From the NCBI RefSeq assembly GCF_025153525.1, contig NZ_JANZNR010000002.1, positions 310,001 to 374,000 of the forward strand: a stretch of DNA of 64,000 nt. The letters run 5' to 3'. The DNA is from Psychroserpens sp. SPM9 (GTDB lineage: Bacteria > Bacteroidota > Bacteroidia > Flavobacteriales > Flavobacteriaceae). Below, in pieces: positions 43,065 through 53,291 of the stretch (the first letter of the stretch is position 1; each line of letters begins with the position of its first letter). Position numbers and translations under genes: made by a program. The notes beneath the pieces are model-generated. The model saw only the letters and a program-made list of their open reading frames with translations. It had not been told where the DNA came from and did no database searches.

Positions 43065-43673
43065 TTACTTCGCTTCAGCATAACGACGCTCAACTTCATT
43101 CCAGTTAACAACTTTAAAGAAAGCGTCAATATAGTCTGGACGTCTATTTTGATAATTTAAATAATAAGCGTGTTCCCAAACATCTAATCCTAAAATTGGT
43201 GTGCCACCACAAGTAACACCTGGCATTAATGGATTATCTTGATTAGGTGTCGAGCAAACCTCAACTTTTCCACCTTTATGAACACAAAGCCAAGCCCATC
43301 CCGATCCAAATTGCGTTGCAGCAGCTTTACTAAAAGCTTCAACAAAGGCATCTTTTGAACCAAATTCGGCCTCAATAGCATCTTTTAAATCTCCAGATAA
43401 ATACCCTTTATCTTCAGGATTCATAACATCCCAAAATAATGAATGGTTATAAAAACCGCCACCATTATTTCTAACAGCTTTGTTATCCATGTCTAGATTT
43501 CCTAAAATAGACTCTATAGATTTTCCTTCTAAATCAGTGCCTTCAATAGCGGCATTCAATTTAGTGGTATAGCCATTGTGATGTTTAGTGTGATGTATTT
43601 CCATTGTACGTGCATCAATATGTGGTTCTAATGCATCGTATGCGTATTTTAATTTCGGTAATTCGAAAGCCAT
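43065..43673 (-). CDS. sodA: Superoxide dismutase (Fe/Mn family)
   Basis: 202 residues. The four metal ligands are seen: His in [12 protein letters not shown], His in NHSLFWDVM, and Asp and His in [20 protein letters not shown]. The N-terminal [18 protein letters not shown] is typical. It dismutates superoxide in the cytoplasm. Fe versus Mn preference cannot be settled from these motifs, so the symbol is tentative. Monocistronic, with a -7 box at 43711-43718. Confidence 0.94.
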   Translation of the reverse strand: MAFELPKLKYAYDALEPHIDARTMEIHHTKHHNGYTTKLNAAIEGTDLEGKSIESILGNLDMDNKAVRNNGGGFYNHSLFWDVMNPEDKGYLSGDLKDAIEAEFGSKDAFVEAFSKAAATQFGSGWAWLCVHKGGKVEVCSTPNQDNPLMPGVTCGGTPILGLDVWEHAYYLNYQNRRPDYIDAFFKVVNWNEVERRYAEAK

Positions 43674-43710
43674 AATAATTAGTTTTTTAATTGTTAATAC
43701 TTAATAACCT

Positions 43711-43718
43711 CAAATTTA
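43711..43718 (-). promoter_or_regulatory. Putative -7 box of the superoxide dismutase gene
   Basis: TAAATTTG on the minus strand, perfect TAnnTTTG, 38 bases before the ATG. Confidence 0.55.
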
Positions 43719-43787
43719 CGCATAAAACAGCGCAATTAAAAATATTAAATACTTATGAACTCATAGATAGTTTTTATAATTTTAAGC

Positions 43788-46700
43788 GTGCAAAATCAAT
43801 CTCCTTTTATAGTTTATAATGCCTCTGCTGGAAGTGGAAAAACCTTCACATTGGTTAAAGATTACCTCAAGATTTTATTTACATCTAAAAGTAAGTTAGC
43901 CTTTAGGCATATTTTAGCGCTTACTTTTACCAATAAAGCTGTTGGTGAGATGAAAGAAAGAATCATCAATATGCTAAAAGCCTTTTCTGAGGAAGAAATT
44001 CTTCAAAGTTCTAACAGTATGTTTGAGCACCTGGTCGAAGAACTTGATATGGAACCCAAAGCACTTCATCTCCGTTCTAAAGCAATATTACAAACCATTA
44101 TACACAACTATGCTGCTTTTGACATTTCTACTATTGATAAATTTAATCATAAACTAATTAGAACTTTTGCCTACGATTTAAAACTCCCAGTGAACTTTGA
44201 AGTAGAGCTAGACACTTCAACTTTACTGAGCAAAGCCGTAGATCAACTTATTGATCAAGCTGGAAGTGATAATGAACTTACCAAAGTATTGGTCGACTTT
44301 GCTATTGAAAAAGCTGATGATGACCGAAGCTGGGATATTGCCTACGATTTTAATGCCATTGCAAGCCTTTTGGTTAACGAAAATGACCTTAGGTATTTAG
44401 AACAATTAAAAGACAAAACTTTAACCGATTTTAAAGCGCTTAAAACCAATTTACAAAAGCAGCAAAACGATGTCGAAAAGCAAATTGTAGCCTTAGCAAA
44501 CAGCACCTTATCATCTATTGAAAACAACAATCTCGAAGCCACTGATTTTAGCAGACAAACCTTACCAAATCATTTTAAAAAAGCCGGTAATCTAGACTTT
44601 GAAAGACTTTACGATAACAAACTACAAGAAAATTTAGAGCAAAATACCTCCATTTACAATAAGAGTTTAGATGCTCATAAAGCAGCCACAATAGATCGTA
44701 TATTACCTCAAATTGCAATCAATTACCTTGCCATAAAGCGATTGGTATTCGCCTCTAAATTTTTGAAAAATGCACTAAAAAATATCACGCCTTTATCGGT
44801 TTTGAGTGCCATTGCCAAAACGCTTCAGGAAATTAAAGATGATGATGATTTATTACTCATTTCCGAATTTAACTCAATCATCAATGCCGAAATTAAAGCA
44901 CAACCGGCTCCTTTTATTTACGAACGTATTGGCGAAAAATTCAAGCATTATTTTATTGATGAATTTCAAGATACTTCGGCCTTACAATGGGAAAATTTAA
45001 TTCCTTTGGTAAGCAATGCTATCGTTGGCGAAAATGAAAAAGGTGAAGTTGGAACAGCTATGATTGTAGGCGATGCCAAACAAGCAATTTATAGATGGCG
45101 TGGCGGACGTGCTGAACAGTTTATAGATTTATACGCTGACGGGAATCCGTTTCATGTCCAAAAAACGGTTAAAAATCTCCCGACTAATTTTAGAAGTTGT
45201 AAAACGATTATCGAATTTAATAATCAGTTTTTTGATCATGTGGCCGACTTTGTTTTTACAAACGAACAGCATCGAGACATTTATAAGAATGCTACGCAAA
45301 ATATATGTTTAAACCAGGAAGGCTATGTTGAATTATCCTTTTTAGATACCAAAGATGAAGATAAAAATGAATTGCATTGCGAAGCCGTTTTAAAAACCAT
45401 CCAAAAAGCACAAGATCACGGTTTTTCCCTTAAAGACATTTGTATCATTGTAAGGCGAAAAAAAGATGGGTTTACCATTGCCGAACAACTAAGTGATATG
45501 GGTATTCCTATTATTTCTTCGGAAAGCTTACTCATCAATAATTCTCGCGAAGTTCAGTTTATCAATAACCTAATAACTTTTAGCTTACAGCCTAAAAATG
45601 ATGAAGTAAAAGCGCTGCTTCTAAGGTTTATTGCAGAAAAACTTCAATTGGATAATACCCATGAATTTTTCGATCACTTAATTCGGTTAGATGCCGCCGC
45701 CTTTTTTAAAACGTTAAATAGCTCTGGCTTTGATTTTGACTTTTATGAATTCGCTCAATTACCCATTTACGAAGCAGTTGAAAGTATCATAAGAGGATTC
45801 CATTTAAATGAAAAACCTAATGCTTATATTCAGTTTTATTTGGATGAAATTTTTGATTATTCACAACAGTATAATGCTAGTTTTTCAGGGTTTTTAGAGC
45901 ATTGGGAACGTAAAAAAGACAAACTTACTATTGCATCTCCAACAGGTAAAGATGCGATTCAGATTATGACCATTCATAAATCTAAAGGTCTAGAATTTCC
46001 TGTTGTTATTTTTCCTTATGCCAATCAAGATATCTATTTCGATATTAATCCGAAGGTTTGGTTTCCGGTAGATGAACAATTGTTTAATGGCTTTTCACAC
46101 CTCTATCTCAACATGAATAAAGATTTAGAGGCCTTTAATCCCATTGGCGAACAATTGTATAATGATTATCGCTCACAATTAGAATTGGATAGCCTTAATT
46201 TACTTTATGTGGTATTAACTCGAGCCGTAGAACAACTGTATATAATTTCAGATTATGATGTTGACCGTTCTCAAAATGAAAAAGTTACATGGTATTCTGG
46301 GTTATTTATCAATTATTTAAAATCTATTGGCGTCTGGAACAATACGCAATTAGAATACAGTTTTGGGCGTGCTGAAAAGCCTTCCGAAGCTCCCAAAGAA
46401 CAGCTTGAAACCATTGAACAAAAAGAATTCATCTCTACAAAAAAAGAAACGCATAATCTCAACATTGTAACCAGTTCAGGATCACTTTGGGATACAGCTC
46501 AAGAACGCGCTATTGAACGCGGTAATTTGGTCCATGAAATTATGTCCTTTATCACCACTAAAGAGGATATTGATTTTGCATTAAATCATCTCTTGGATCT
46601 CGGACTCATAAATGCAGAACAGTTGGAAGATTTAAAACCGACAATTCATACTATTGTAACGCACCAACAATTACAACACCTTTTTGATGGCCAACTCACC

Positions 46701-46934
46701 GTTTATAATGAAAAAGATATTATTTCTAAAGACGGTCAATTACTACGCCCAGATAGAATAGTCATTAATACCGAAAACCAAGCCACCATTATAGACTACA
46801 AAACAGGTTTAGAAAACTCAAAACACAAGGAACAACTTTATGACTATCAAGACCTGCTCGAAGACATGGGGTTTACAGTCATAAAAAAAATCCTTATCTA
46901 TATAAATGATGTTATTACTATAAAAGAATTTTAA
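43788..46934 (+). CDS. addA: AddA/RecB-like UvrD-family helicase with C-terminal nuclease
   Basis: 1048 residues from a GTG start. Helicase motifs: Walker A YNASAGSGKTFTLV (Lys18), FIDEFQDTSALQW (motif II), GDAKQAIYRWRGG, TIHKSKGLEFPVVI and LLYVVLTRAVEQLYI. The C-terminal 130 residues hold a RecB-type nuclease domain (GNLVHEIMSF; RPDRIVI; ATIIDYKTG). It should act with the AddB-like protein encoded 2.8 kb downstream in double-strand break resection. The two genes are usually neighbours; here kbl and an OmpA-family gene lie between. GTG is favoured because the Walker A is then at the usual distance from the N-terminus. Confidence 0.92.
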   Translation: MQNQSPFIVYNASAGSGKTFTLVKDYLKILFTSKSKLAFRHILALTFTNKAVGEMKERIINMLKAFSEEEILQSSNSMFEHLVEELDMEPKALHLRSKAILQTIIHNYAAFDISTIDKFNHKLIRTFAYDLKLPVNFEVELDTSTLLSKAVDQLIDQAGSDNELTKVLVDFAIEKADDDRSWDIAYDFNAIASLLVNENDLRYLEQLKDKTLTDFKALKTNLQKQQNDVEKQIVALANSTLSSIENNNLEATDFSRQTLPNHFKKAGNLDFERLYDNKLQENLEQNTSIYNKSLDAHKAATIDRILPQIAINYLAIKRLVFASKFLKNALKNITPLSVLSAIAKTLQEIKDDDDLLLISEFNSIINAEIKAQPAPFIYERIGEKFKHYFIDEFQDTSALQWENLIPLVSNAIVGENEKGEVGTAMIVGDAKQAIYRWRGGRAEQFIDLYADGNPFHVQKTVKNLPTNFRSCKTIIEFNNQFFDHVADFVFTNEQHRDIYKNATQNICLNQEGYVELSFLDTKDEDKNELHCEAVLKTIQKAQDHGFSLKDICIIVRRKKDGFTIAEQLSDMGIPIISSESLLINNSREVQFINNLITFSLQPKNDEVKALLLRFIAEKLQLDNTHEFFDHLIRLDAAAFFKTLNSSGFDFDFYEFAQLPIYEAVESIIRGFHLNEKPNAYIQFYLDEIFDYSQQYNASFSGFLEHWERKKDKLTIASPTGKDAIQIMTIHKSKGLEFPVVIFPYANQDIYFDINPKVWFPVDEQLFNGFSHLYLNMNKDLEAFNPIGEQLYNDYRSQLELDSLNLLYVVLTRAVEQLYIISDYDVDRSQNEKVTWYSGLFINYLKSIGVWNNTQLEYSFGRAEKPSEAPKEQLETIEQKEFISTKKETHNLNIVTSSGSLWDTAQERAIERGNLVHEIMSFITTKEDIDFALNHLLDLGLINAEQLEDLKPTIHTIVTHQQLQHLFDGQLTVYNEKDIISKDGQLLRPDRIVINTENQATIIDYKTGLENSKHKEQLYDYQDLLEDMGFTVIKKILIYINDVITIKEF

Positions 46935-46939
46935 ATTTG
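46932..46939 (+). promoter_or_regulatory. Putative -7 box of kbl
   Basis: TAAATTTG, perfect TAnnTTTG. Its first three bases are the stop codon of the helicase gene. ATG of kbl 18 bases later. Confidence 0.5.
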
Positions 46940-46957
46940 TAAAAAATTAAAACCACC

Positions 46958-48151
46958 ATGTACGGAAAAATAAAAGAACACTTACAACGTGAAATTACAA
47001 CTATAAAAAACGACGGTCTTTTTAAAGAAGAACGCATTATTACCTCGCCTCAAGGTGCAGAAATTACGCTGAGCACAGGTGAAACTGTTTTAAATTTTTG
47101 TGCTAATAATTACCTGGGATTATCCTCTCATCCCGAAGTGATTCAGGCGGCTAAAGATGCTATGGATACGCATGGCTTCGGAATGTCATCGGTACGTTTT
47201 ATCTGTGGTACTCAAGATATTCACAAAGAACTCGAACAGAAGATTGCCGATTTCTACGGCACTGAAGACACCATACTTTATGCTGCTGCTTTTGATGCCA
47301 ATGGTGGTGTTTTTGAACCTTTATTAGGCAAAGAAGACGCTATTATATCCGATTCGTTAAATCACGCTTCAATTATTGATGGCGTAAGACTCTGTAAGGC
47401 AGCTCGCTACCGTTATGAAAATAATAACATGCAGGATTTAGAACAGCAACTTATTGCCGCCAATGAAAATGGTGCTAGGTTCAAGATTATTGTGACCGAT
47501 GGTGTGTTTTCTATGGATGGCTTGGTAGCACCTTTAGATGATATCTGTGATTTAGCCGATAAGTATGATGCTTTAGTCATGATTGATGAATGCCATGCCA
47601 CTGGTTTTATTGGAAAAACAGGACGCGGAACCTTAGAAGAAAAAGGCGTTTTAGGGCGTATTGACATTATCACAGGAACCTTAGGAAAAGCTATGGGTGG
47701 CGCTATGGGCGGTTATACAACAGCTAAAAAAGAAGTGATAGAAATTCTTCGCCAACGTTCAAGACCTTACTTATTCTCAAACTCGTTAGCACCTGCAATT
47801 GTTGGTGCTTCTATCAAGGTTTTTGATATGTTAGCGAATAATACTGCTTTAAGAGATACTTTAGAAAGCAACACTAATTACTTCAAAAAAGGGATGAAAG
47901 CTGCTGGTTTTGACATCATTGACGGTGACTCAGCCATCGTTCCTGTGATGCTTTACGATGCAAAATTATCGCAAACCATGGCAAAAATGCTTCTAAATGA
48001 AGGTATATACGTTATAGGCTTCTTTTTCCCAGTAGTCCCAAGAGAAAAGGCAAGAATACGTGTGCAACTCTCGGCTGCCCACACTACGGCTCACTTAGAC
48101 AAAGCTATTGCTGCTTTTATAAAGGTTGGAAAAACATTAGAGATTATTTAA
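46958..48151 (+). CDS. kbl: Glycine C-acetyltransferase (2-amino-3-ketobutyrate CoA ligase)
   Basis: 397 residues, PLP-dependent alpha-oxoamine synthase family. Cofactor contacts: [25 protein letters not shown] and the PLP lysine in [15 protein letters not shown]. Kbl splits 2-amino-3-ketobutyrate with CoA into glycine and acetyl-CoA in threonine breakdown. Related enzymes (BioF, serine palmitoyltransferase, ALA synthase) share the fold, but the length and the N-terminal [19 protein letters not shown] favour Kbl. No threonine dehydrogenase gene is adjacent. Confidence 0.93.
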   Translation: MYGKIKEHLQREITTIKNDGLFKEERIITSPQGAEITLSTGETVLNFCANNYLGLSSHPEVIQAAKDAMDTHGFGMSSVRFICGTQDIHKELEQKIADFYGTEDTILYAAAFDANGGVFEPLLGKEDAIISDSLNHASIIDGVRLCKAARYRYENNNMQDLEQQLIAANENGARFKIIVTDGVFSMDGLVAPLDDICDLADKYDALVMIDECHATGFIGKTGRGTLEEKGVLGRIDIITGTLGKAMGGAMGGYTTAKKEVIEILRQRSRPYLFSNSLAPAIVGASIKVFDMLANNTALRDTLESNTNYFKKGMKAAGFDIIDGDSAIVPVMLYDAKLSQTMAKMLLNEGIYVIGFFFPVVPREKARIRVQLSAAHTTAHLDKAIAAFIKVGKTLEII

Positions 48152-48198
48152 AATCAGTCCAAACTCCCTATTTTTAATAGGAATATGCAATATTTTTA

Positions 48199-48206
48199 TA
48201 TATTTG
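48199..48206 (+). promoter_or_regulatory. Putative -7 box of the OmpA-family gene
   Basis: TATATTTG, perfect TAnnTTTG; predicted leader of about 64 bases, AT-rich and probably unstructured, as is common for abundant outer-membrane protein messages. Confidence 0.6.
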
Positions 48207-48276
48207 TCTTTGTTAATAAAATTTAACAACTTACTTTTGCCTTTAATTAACACTTAAAATTAAAATTATTTAGAAT

Positions 48277-49635
48277 ATGAAAAATCTTAGCAGATTATTG
48301 TTCGCTTTAGTGCTAGTAGTAAGCTTCAATGCTAATGCACAAGACGAGAACAACCCATGGAAAATTGGAATCGGTGTAAATGCTGTTGACCTTTACCCAG
48401 TTGGAGAAGAAGCGCCATTAGGTGACTACTTTGATGAATTTTTTAATGCCAATGATCATTACAATTTCATACCTATGTTATCTAGAATAACAGTTTCAAG
48501 GTATTTAAGTGATGGCTTTACATTTACGGCTGCAGGTGCATTCAACCAAATAGAAAAGGTTGGTGATTCAAGAGCTGATGATTTATCTTACTACTCTGCT
48601 GATGGTACAGTTTCTTACAGCTTTGGAAACATTATCAATTCTTCTACTATCGATCCTTATTTAGGTGTTGGTGGTGGTTACACTTGGATTGATGAAATCG
48701 GAGCTGGTACTTTAAACGGTACTTTAGGTTTTGATGTATGGTTCAATGATAATCTTGGGTTCAACGTTCAAACATCTTACAAACATGCTTTTGAAGATTA
48801 CTTACCAAAGCACTGGCAACATTCTGTAGGATTAAACATCAAATTTGGTGGAAAAGACACTGATGGTGATGGTATCTACGATAAAGATGATGCTTGTCCA
48901 GATGTTCCTGGTTTAGAAGCATTCAACGGTTGTCCAGATTCTGATAACGATGGTATTGAAGATTCTAAAGATGATTGTCCTAACGAAGCTGGTTTAGCTG
49001 AGTTTAACGGTTGTCCTGATTCTGATAGCGATGGTGTTGCTGATAAAGATGATGACTGTCCTACAGTTGCAGGTTTAAAAGCTTTAAACGGTTGTCCTGA
49101 TGCTGATGGTGATGGTGTTGCTGATAAAGATGATCAATGTCCTAACGAAAAAGGTCCTTCTGCTAATAACGGATGCCCTTGGCCTGATACTGATGGTGAC
49201 GGTGTGTTAGACAAAGATGACCAATGTCCTAACGAAGCTGGAACTGTTGCTAACAACGGTTGTCCTGAAGTTAAGCCAACTGAAGAAGTAATGAAGCAAT
49301 TAAACGAATATGCTAGAACTATCTTATTTGATACAGGTAAAGCATCATTCAAGCAAGAATCTATGGAAGTATTAGCTGCAATGACAGCAATCTTTAAAGA
49401 ATACCCACAAGCGGATTTCTCTATCGATGGTCATACTGACAGCGTAGGTTCTAAATCTACAAACCAATTATTATCTGAAAGAAGAGCAAATGCAGTTAGA
49501 GATTACTTAATCGCTAACGGAATTAGCGCTGAAAGATTAACAGCTAATGGCTTTGGTGAAGATTACCCAATCGCTTCTAATAAAACTAGAAACGGTAGAA
49601 AAAACAACAGACGTGTAGAAGTAAAACTTAAGTAA
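48277..49635 (+). CDS. OmpA-family outer-membrane protein with TSP3 repeats
   Basis: 452 residues with a signal peptide (ending FNANAQ). Residues 25-191 form an eight-stranded barrel-like domain ending in [11 protein letters not shown]. Residues 194-330 are five thrombospondin type 3 repeats with Ca-binding DxDxDG loops ([16 protein letters not shown] and so on). Residues 335-452 are the peptidoglycan-binding OmpA domain ([39 protein letters not shown]). It links outer membrane and cell wall and is usually very abundant in Flavobacteria. Own promoter and strong terminator. Confidence 0.95.
   Translation: MKNLSRLLFALVLVVSFNANAQDENNPWKIGIGVNAVDLYPVGEEAPLGDYFDEFFNANDHYNFIPMLSRITVSRYLSDGFTFTAAGAFNQIEKVGDSRADDLSYYSADGTVSYSFGNIINSSTIDPYLGVGGGYTWIDEIGAGTLNGTLGFDVWFNDNLGFNVQTSYKHAFEDYLPKHWQHSVGLNIKFGGKDTDGDGIYDKDDACPDVPGLEAFNGCPDSDNDGIEDSKDDCPNEAGLAEFNGCPDSDSDGVADKDDDCPTVAGLKALNGCPDADGDGVADKDDQCPNEKGPSANNGCPWPDTDGDGVLDKDDQCPNEAGTVANNGCPEVKPTEEVMKQLNEYARTILFDTGKASFKQESMEVLAAMTAIFKEYPQADFSIDGHTDSVGSKSTNQLLSERRANAVRDYLIANGISAERLTANGFGEDYPIASNKTRNGRKNNRRVEVKLK
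48856..49266 (+). repeat. Tandem repeats coding for five TSP3 units
   Basis: Five imperfect tandem units, the first three exactly 81 bases (27 residues) and the fourth 87, each coding for D-x-D-x-DG-x-x-D-x-x-D-x-CP followed by a variable part and NGCP. Confidence 0.85.
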
Positions 49636-49660
49636 TAAGTTTAACTCAAACATAAATAAA

Positions 49661-49690
49661 AAAAACGCTCCGAAATTCGGAGCGTTTTTT
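49661..49690 (+). terminator. Rho-independent terminator of the OmpA-family gene
   Basis: Near-perfect hairpin CGCTCCGA (49666-49673) with TCGGAGCG (49677-49684), flanked by A and T runs. Confidence 0.9.
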
Positions 49691-49701
49691 ATTTTTATAG
49701 A

Positions 49702-52449
49702 ATGAGAACATTCATCGACGACGTCATTATTGATTTAATTAATAAAGAGTATAATATCTCTCAATTGACGTTTGTTTTGCCGAGTAAACGTGCCGGAACT
49801 TTTTTAAAGCACGCCATATCAAAACATGTTAAATCAACCTTATTTGCTCCCGAAATTGTTTCTATTGAATCATTTGTAGAAACCTTATCAGACTTTCAAT
49901 ATGCCACTAATGCCGAACTGTTATTTGAGTTTTATGACGTTTATATAAAACAGACGCCTAAAGATCAAATAGAACCTTTTGACAAGTTCTCCAAATGGGC
50001 GCAATTGCTGCTTCAGGATTTTAATGAAATAGATCGTTATCTTATTCCGCAGGATCAAGTTTTCGACTATTTAAGTGCTATTAAAGAAATTGAACACCAA
50101 CATTGGTCTCTTGATGAAGAGCCAACACCTTATATAAAAAACTATTTACTGTTCTGGAATCGTTTAAAATTCTATTATTATGAATTTCAAAAACAACTCA
50201 CGTCCAAGAAAAAAGGCTATCAAGGTTTAGTATACAGAGAGGCTGTAAATAACCTAGAACAGTTTATTTCCGTACATTCTAATACCACTTACGTTTTTGT
50301 TGGTTTTAACGCCTTAAACAGAGCCGAAGAACTCATCATTCAGGAATTATTACAACAAGAACTAGCACTCATTTACTGGGATATTGATACAAGCTTCATC
50401 ACCAATCCTGTACATGATGCTGGTCTTTTTACACGCCATCATAAAACCCATTGGAAATACTTTGATAAACATGAGTTTAATTGGGCAACTAACCACTATT
50501 CCGAAGAAAAAGAAATCCATTGTATTGGAGCACCTAAAAATATCAGTCAGGTAAAATATGTTGGTGAACTCTTAGAAACCATTTATAATAAAAAACAAAA
50601 CCTCCAAAATACAGCGGTCGTATTAGGTGACGAAAGCTTATTATTACCATTACTCAATTCGATTCCAAAATCTATAAACGCCATAAACATTACTATGGGA
50701 TTGCCTTTAAGGGTCATTCCTTTAGCATCACTTTTTGAAACCTTATTTTATATTCATAAATCCGCTAGCCAAAACTTGTATTATAAAGATGTGATAAATG
50801 TGTTATCAAACCCGTTTATAAATTCACTCTTAAATCAAGACGCTGAGGAAATTATTAAATACATACGCACAAACAACAAAACCTATCTTGGGCTGGAACA
50901 TTTAAAACAATTAACGCCTCAGCACAAAGACATTATTGACCTTCTTTTTGGTTCTTGGGCAGATACACCCAACATTGCTATTAAAAATTGTTCTAAACTT
51001 ATTCTTAAGCTCAAATCTGATTTAGATACAGACAAACAAAATAATGTATTGCCTTTAGAGTATTTATATCGTTTTAATCAGGTTTTTAATAGTCTGGAAA
51101 GCTTAAACCAATCCTTTACTCATATTACTAGTATTTCAACGCTGTTTAGCCTTTACAGAGAATTAATTAAAATAGAAACCTTAGATTTTAAAGGAGAACC
51201 ACTACAAGGTTTGCAAATTATGGGGATGCTAGAATCTCGTGTTTTAGATTTTGAAACTGTGATTATAACGTCGGTAAACGAAGGCATTTTACCCACCGGA
51301 AAAACCAACAGTTCATTTATTCCTTTTGATGTTAAAATCGAAAACAAGCTTCCAACATACAAAGAAAAAGATGCCGTTTATACCTATCATTTTTACCATT
51401 TATTACAACGTGCTAAAACAGCTTATATACTTTATAATACCGAACCAGATGTACTCAATGGTGGGGAAAAAAGCAGATTTATCACACAATTAGAAATTGA
51501 AGGCATACACAATATCAAATCGTATGTGCTTTCATCTGAAGTCCCTTCAATAGAGCGCAGTTTACAATCTATAAAAAAATCACCTGAAATTCTCCAAGCC
51601 CTTGATCGGGTTGCAGAGAAGGGGTTTTCACCTTCATCCTTAACGAATTATATAAGAAATCCTATCGACTTTTATTATGAAAAAATACTCGGAATTCATC
51701 AATACGAAGATGTCGAAGAAAATGTCGCTTTTAATACCTTAGGGACAATTATACATAATACTTTGGAAGATTTTTATGAGCCCTTAGAAGGCGAAAATCT
51801 TACAACTGAACACCTAAAAGCCATGGCATCTCAGATTGATACTGTGGTTGCCCATCATTTTAAAGAAGAGTTTAAAGAAGGAGATATTAGTAGTGGAAAA
51901 AACCTCATCATCTTTGAAATTGCCAAACGGTATATAGCTAATTTTTTAAATCTTGAAATTGAAGATCTCAAACAAGGAAATACCATTAAAATTATAGCGA
52001 TAGAGACTAAAAACAAGGTCGCTATAAATCTAGATAATATTTCAAAGACAGTATTTCTAACAGGTAAAGTTGATCGTGTCGATGCGTACAACGGAACCTT
52101 AAGAATTATAGATTACAAGACAGGAAGGGTCGAACCTGGTAAAGTTCAAGTTACCAATTGGGAAGATATCACGACCGATTATGACAAATACAGTAAAAGC
52201 TTTCAACTTTTAATGTATGCTTATATGATGTATAAAAGTGATGTAATTTCTTTGCCTGTTGAAGCGGGAATAATATCTTTTAAAAGTTTGAATTCTGGAG
52301 TATTAAAATTTGCTAAAAAGATACCTCAAAGCAAATCTAAAGATTACACCATTACTTCTGAAACATTAGATGCTTTTGAGGTGGAACTCAAATCATTAAT
52401 TTCAGAGCTTTATAATCCTGACATAGATTTTATTGAAAAAGAAATATAG
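49702..52449 (+). CDS. addB: AddB-like subunit with PD-(D/E)XK nuclease domain
   Basis: 915 residues. The N-terminal and middle parts resemble an inactivated UvrD-type helicase (LTFVLPSKRAGTFLKHAI at the Walker A position without GxGKT). The C-terminal 280 residues form a RecB-family nuclease: SSLTNYIRNPIDFYYEKIL, the LGTIIHNTLEDFY helix, and LTGKVDRVDAYNG with RIIDYKTGRV as catalytic core. AddB of Bacillus has four cysteines binding an Fe-S cluster; here Asn replaces the one before P in the NPIDFY motif, and no matching cysteines were seen. It should pair with the AddA-like helicase. The next gene starts on its stop codon (TAGTG). Confidence 0.88.
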   Translation: MRTFIDDVIIDLINKEYNISQLTFVLPSKRAGTFLKHAISKHVKSTLFAPEIVSIESFVETLSDFQYATNAELLFEFYDVYIKQTPKDQIEPFDKFSKWAQLLLQDFNEIDRYLIPQDQVFDYLSAIKEIEHQHWSLDEEPTPYIKNYLLFWNRLKFYYYEFQKQLTSKKKGYQGLVYREAVNNLEQFISVHSNTTYVFVGFNALNRAEELIIQELLQQELALIYWDIDTSFITNPVHDAGLFTRHHKTHWKYFDKHEFNWATNHYSEEKEIHCIGAPKNISQVKYVGELLETIYNKKQNLQNTAVVLGDESLLLPLLNSIPKSINAINITMGLPLRVIPLASLFETLFYIHKSASQNLYYKDVINVLSNPFINSLLNQDAEEIIKYIRTNNKTYLGLEHLKQLTPQHKDIIDLLFGSWADTPNIAIKNCSKLILKLKSDLDTDKQNNVLPLEYLYRFNQVFNSLESLNQSFTHITSISTLFSLYRELIKIETLDFKGEPLQGLQIMGMLESRVLDFETVIITSVNEGILPTGKTNSSFIPFDVKIENKLPTYKEKDAVYTYHFYHLLQRAKTAYILYNTEPDVLNGGEKSRFITQLEIEGIHNIKSYVLSSEVPSIERSLQSIKKSPEILQALDRVAEKGFSPSSLTNYIRNPIDFYYEKILGIHQYEDVEENVAFNTLGTIIHNTLEDFYEPLEGENLTTEHLKAMASQIDTVVAHHFKEEFKEGDISSGKNLIIFEIAKRYIANFLNLEIEDLKQGNTIKIIAIETKNKVAINLDNISKTVFLTGKVDRVDAYNGTLRIIDYKTGRVEPGKVQVTNWEDITTDYDKYSKSFQLLMYAYMMYKSDVISLPVEAGIISFKSLNSGVLKFAKKIPQSKSKDYTITSETLDAFEVELKSLISELYNPDIDFIEKEI

Positions 52450-53291
52450 TGAAAACAAAAAACCAAGTAGTATATCGAGACCATAAAAAGCCCATTGTTT
52501 GGGATGCGTTTTTTAAATCTAGCGGCATCCAAAAACCTATTGTAGTATTCTGCCATGGCTATAAGGGTTTTAAAGATTGGGGAGCCTGGGACTTGGTAGC
52601 TGAAACCTTTAGCAAACATGATGTGTTCTTTATCAAATTTAACTTTTCACATAATGGAGGAACGGTCGACAATCCTATTGACTTTCCAGATTTAGAGGCT
52701 TTTGCTGAAAATAACTATTCAAAAGAACTTGATGATTTAGATGACTTTCTAAACTTTATCACTTCTGAAGCATTTGAATTTAAACAAGAGATAGATACGA
52801 ACAATATAACGCTAATCGGACACTCCAGATGTGGCGGAATAGCGATATTAAAAACATCTGAAGACCAGCGCATTACAAAATTAATCACTTGGGCGAGTGT
52901 TAGTAGCTTTGGAAAACGAACCTCAACGACAGGGGATTTAAAACAATGGAAAAAAGAGGGCGTCAAGTACGTTTTAAACGGAAGAACAAAACAATACATG
53001 CCGCATAACTATCAATTCTATGAAGATTTTAAAGCCAATGAACAACGTTTGAATATAGAAGCAGCGATTAAACGCATTACAACTCCAGTGCTTATCATTC
53101 ATGCAAAAGGGGATCCTTCGGTATCTTTTAACGAAGCTGAAATTTTAAAAGCCTGTAATACTAACCATAAACTTTTTCCGATAGAAGGTTCAAATCACGT
53201 CTTTGATACTAGACATCCGTGGACACAAGATAAACTGCCAGAAGCCTTACAACTCGTGGTTGAAGAAAGTATCAAGTTTATTAAAAATTAA
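52449..53291 (+). CDS. Alpha/beta hydrolase
   Basis: 280 residues from a GTG that overlaps the stop of the AddB-like gene by one base (TAGTG), suggesting translational coupling. HGYKGFKDWGAWD forms the oxyanion side, IGHSRCGGIAI the nucleophile elbow with Ser followed by Arg-Cys, AKGDPSVSF the acid and SNHVFDTRHP the histidine, as in dienelactone-hydrolase- and BAAT-like esterases. No signal peptide. Substrate unknown; coupling with a DNA-repair gene is not an obvious functional link. Its stop overlaps the convergent histidine kinase gene by 4 bases. Confidence 0.9.
   Translation: MKTKNQVVYRDHKKPIVWDAFFKSSGIQKPIVVFCHGYKGFKDWGAWDLVAETFSKHDVFFIKFNFSHNGGTVDNPIDFPDLEAFAENNYSKELDDLDDFLNFITSEAFEFKQEIDTNNITLIGHSRCGGIAILKTSEDQRITKLITWASVSSFGKRTSTTGDLKQWKKEGVKYVLNGRTKQYMPHNYQFYEDFKANEQRLNIEAAIKRITTPVLIIHAKGDPSVSFNEAEILKACNTNHKLFPIEGSNHVFDTRHPWTQDKLPEALQLVVEESIKFIKN

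Noticed and set aside
48168-48184. CCTATT/AATAGG hairpin after kbl, considered as terminator
   Set aside because: Six weak pairs and no downstream T run; it lies in the promoter region of the OmpA-family gene.
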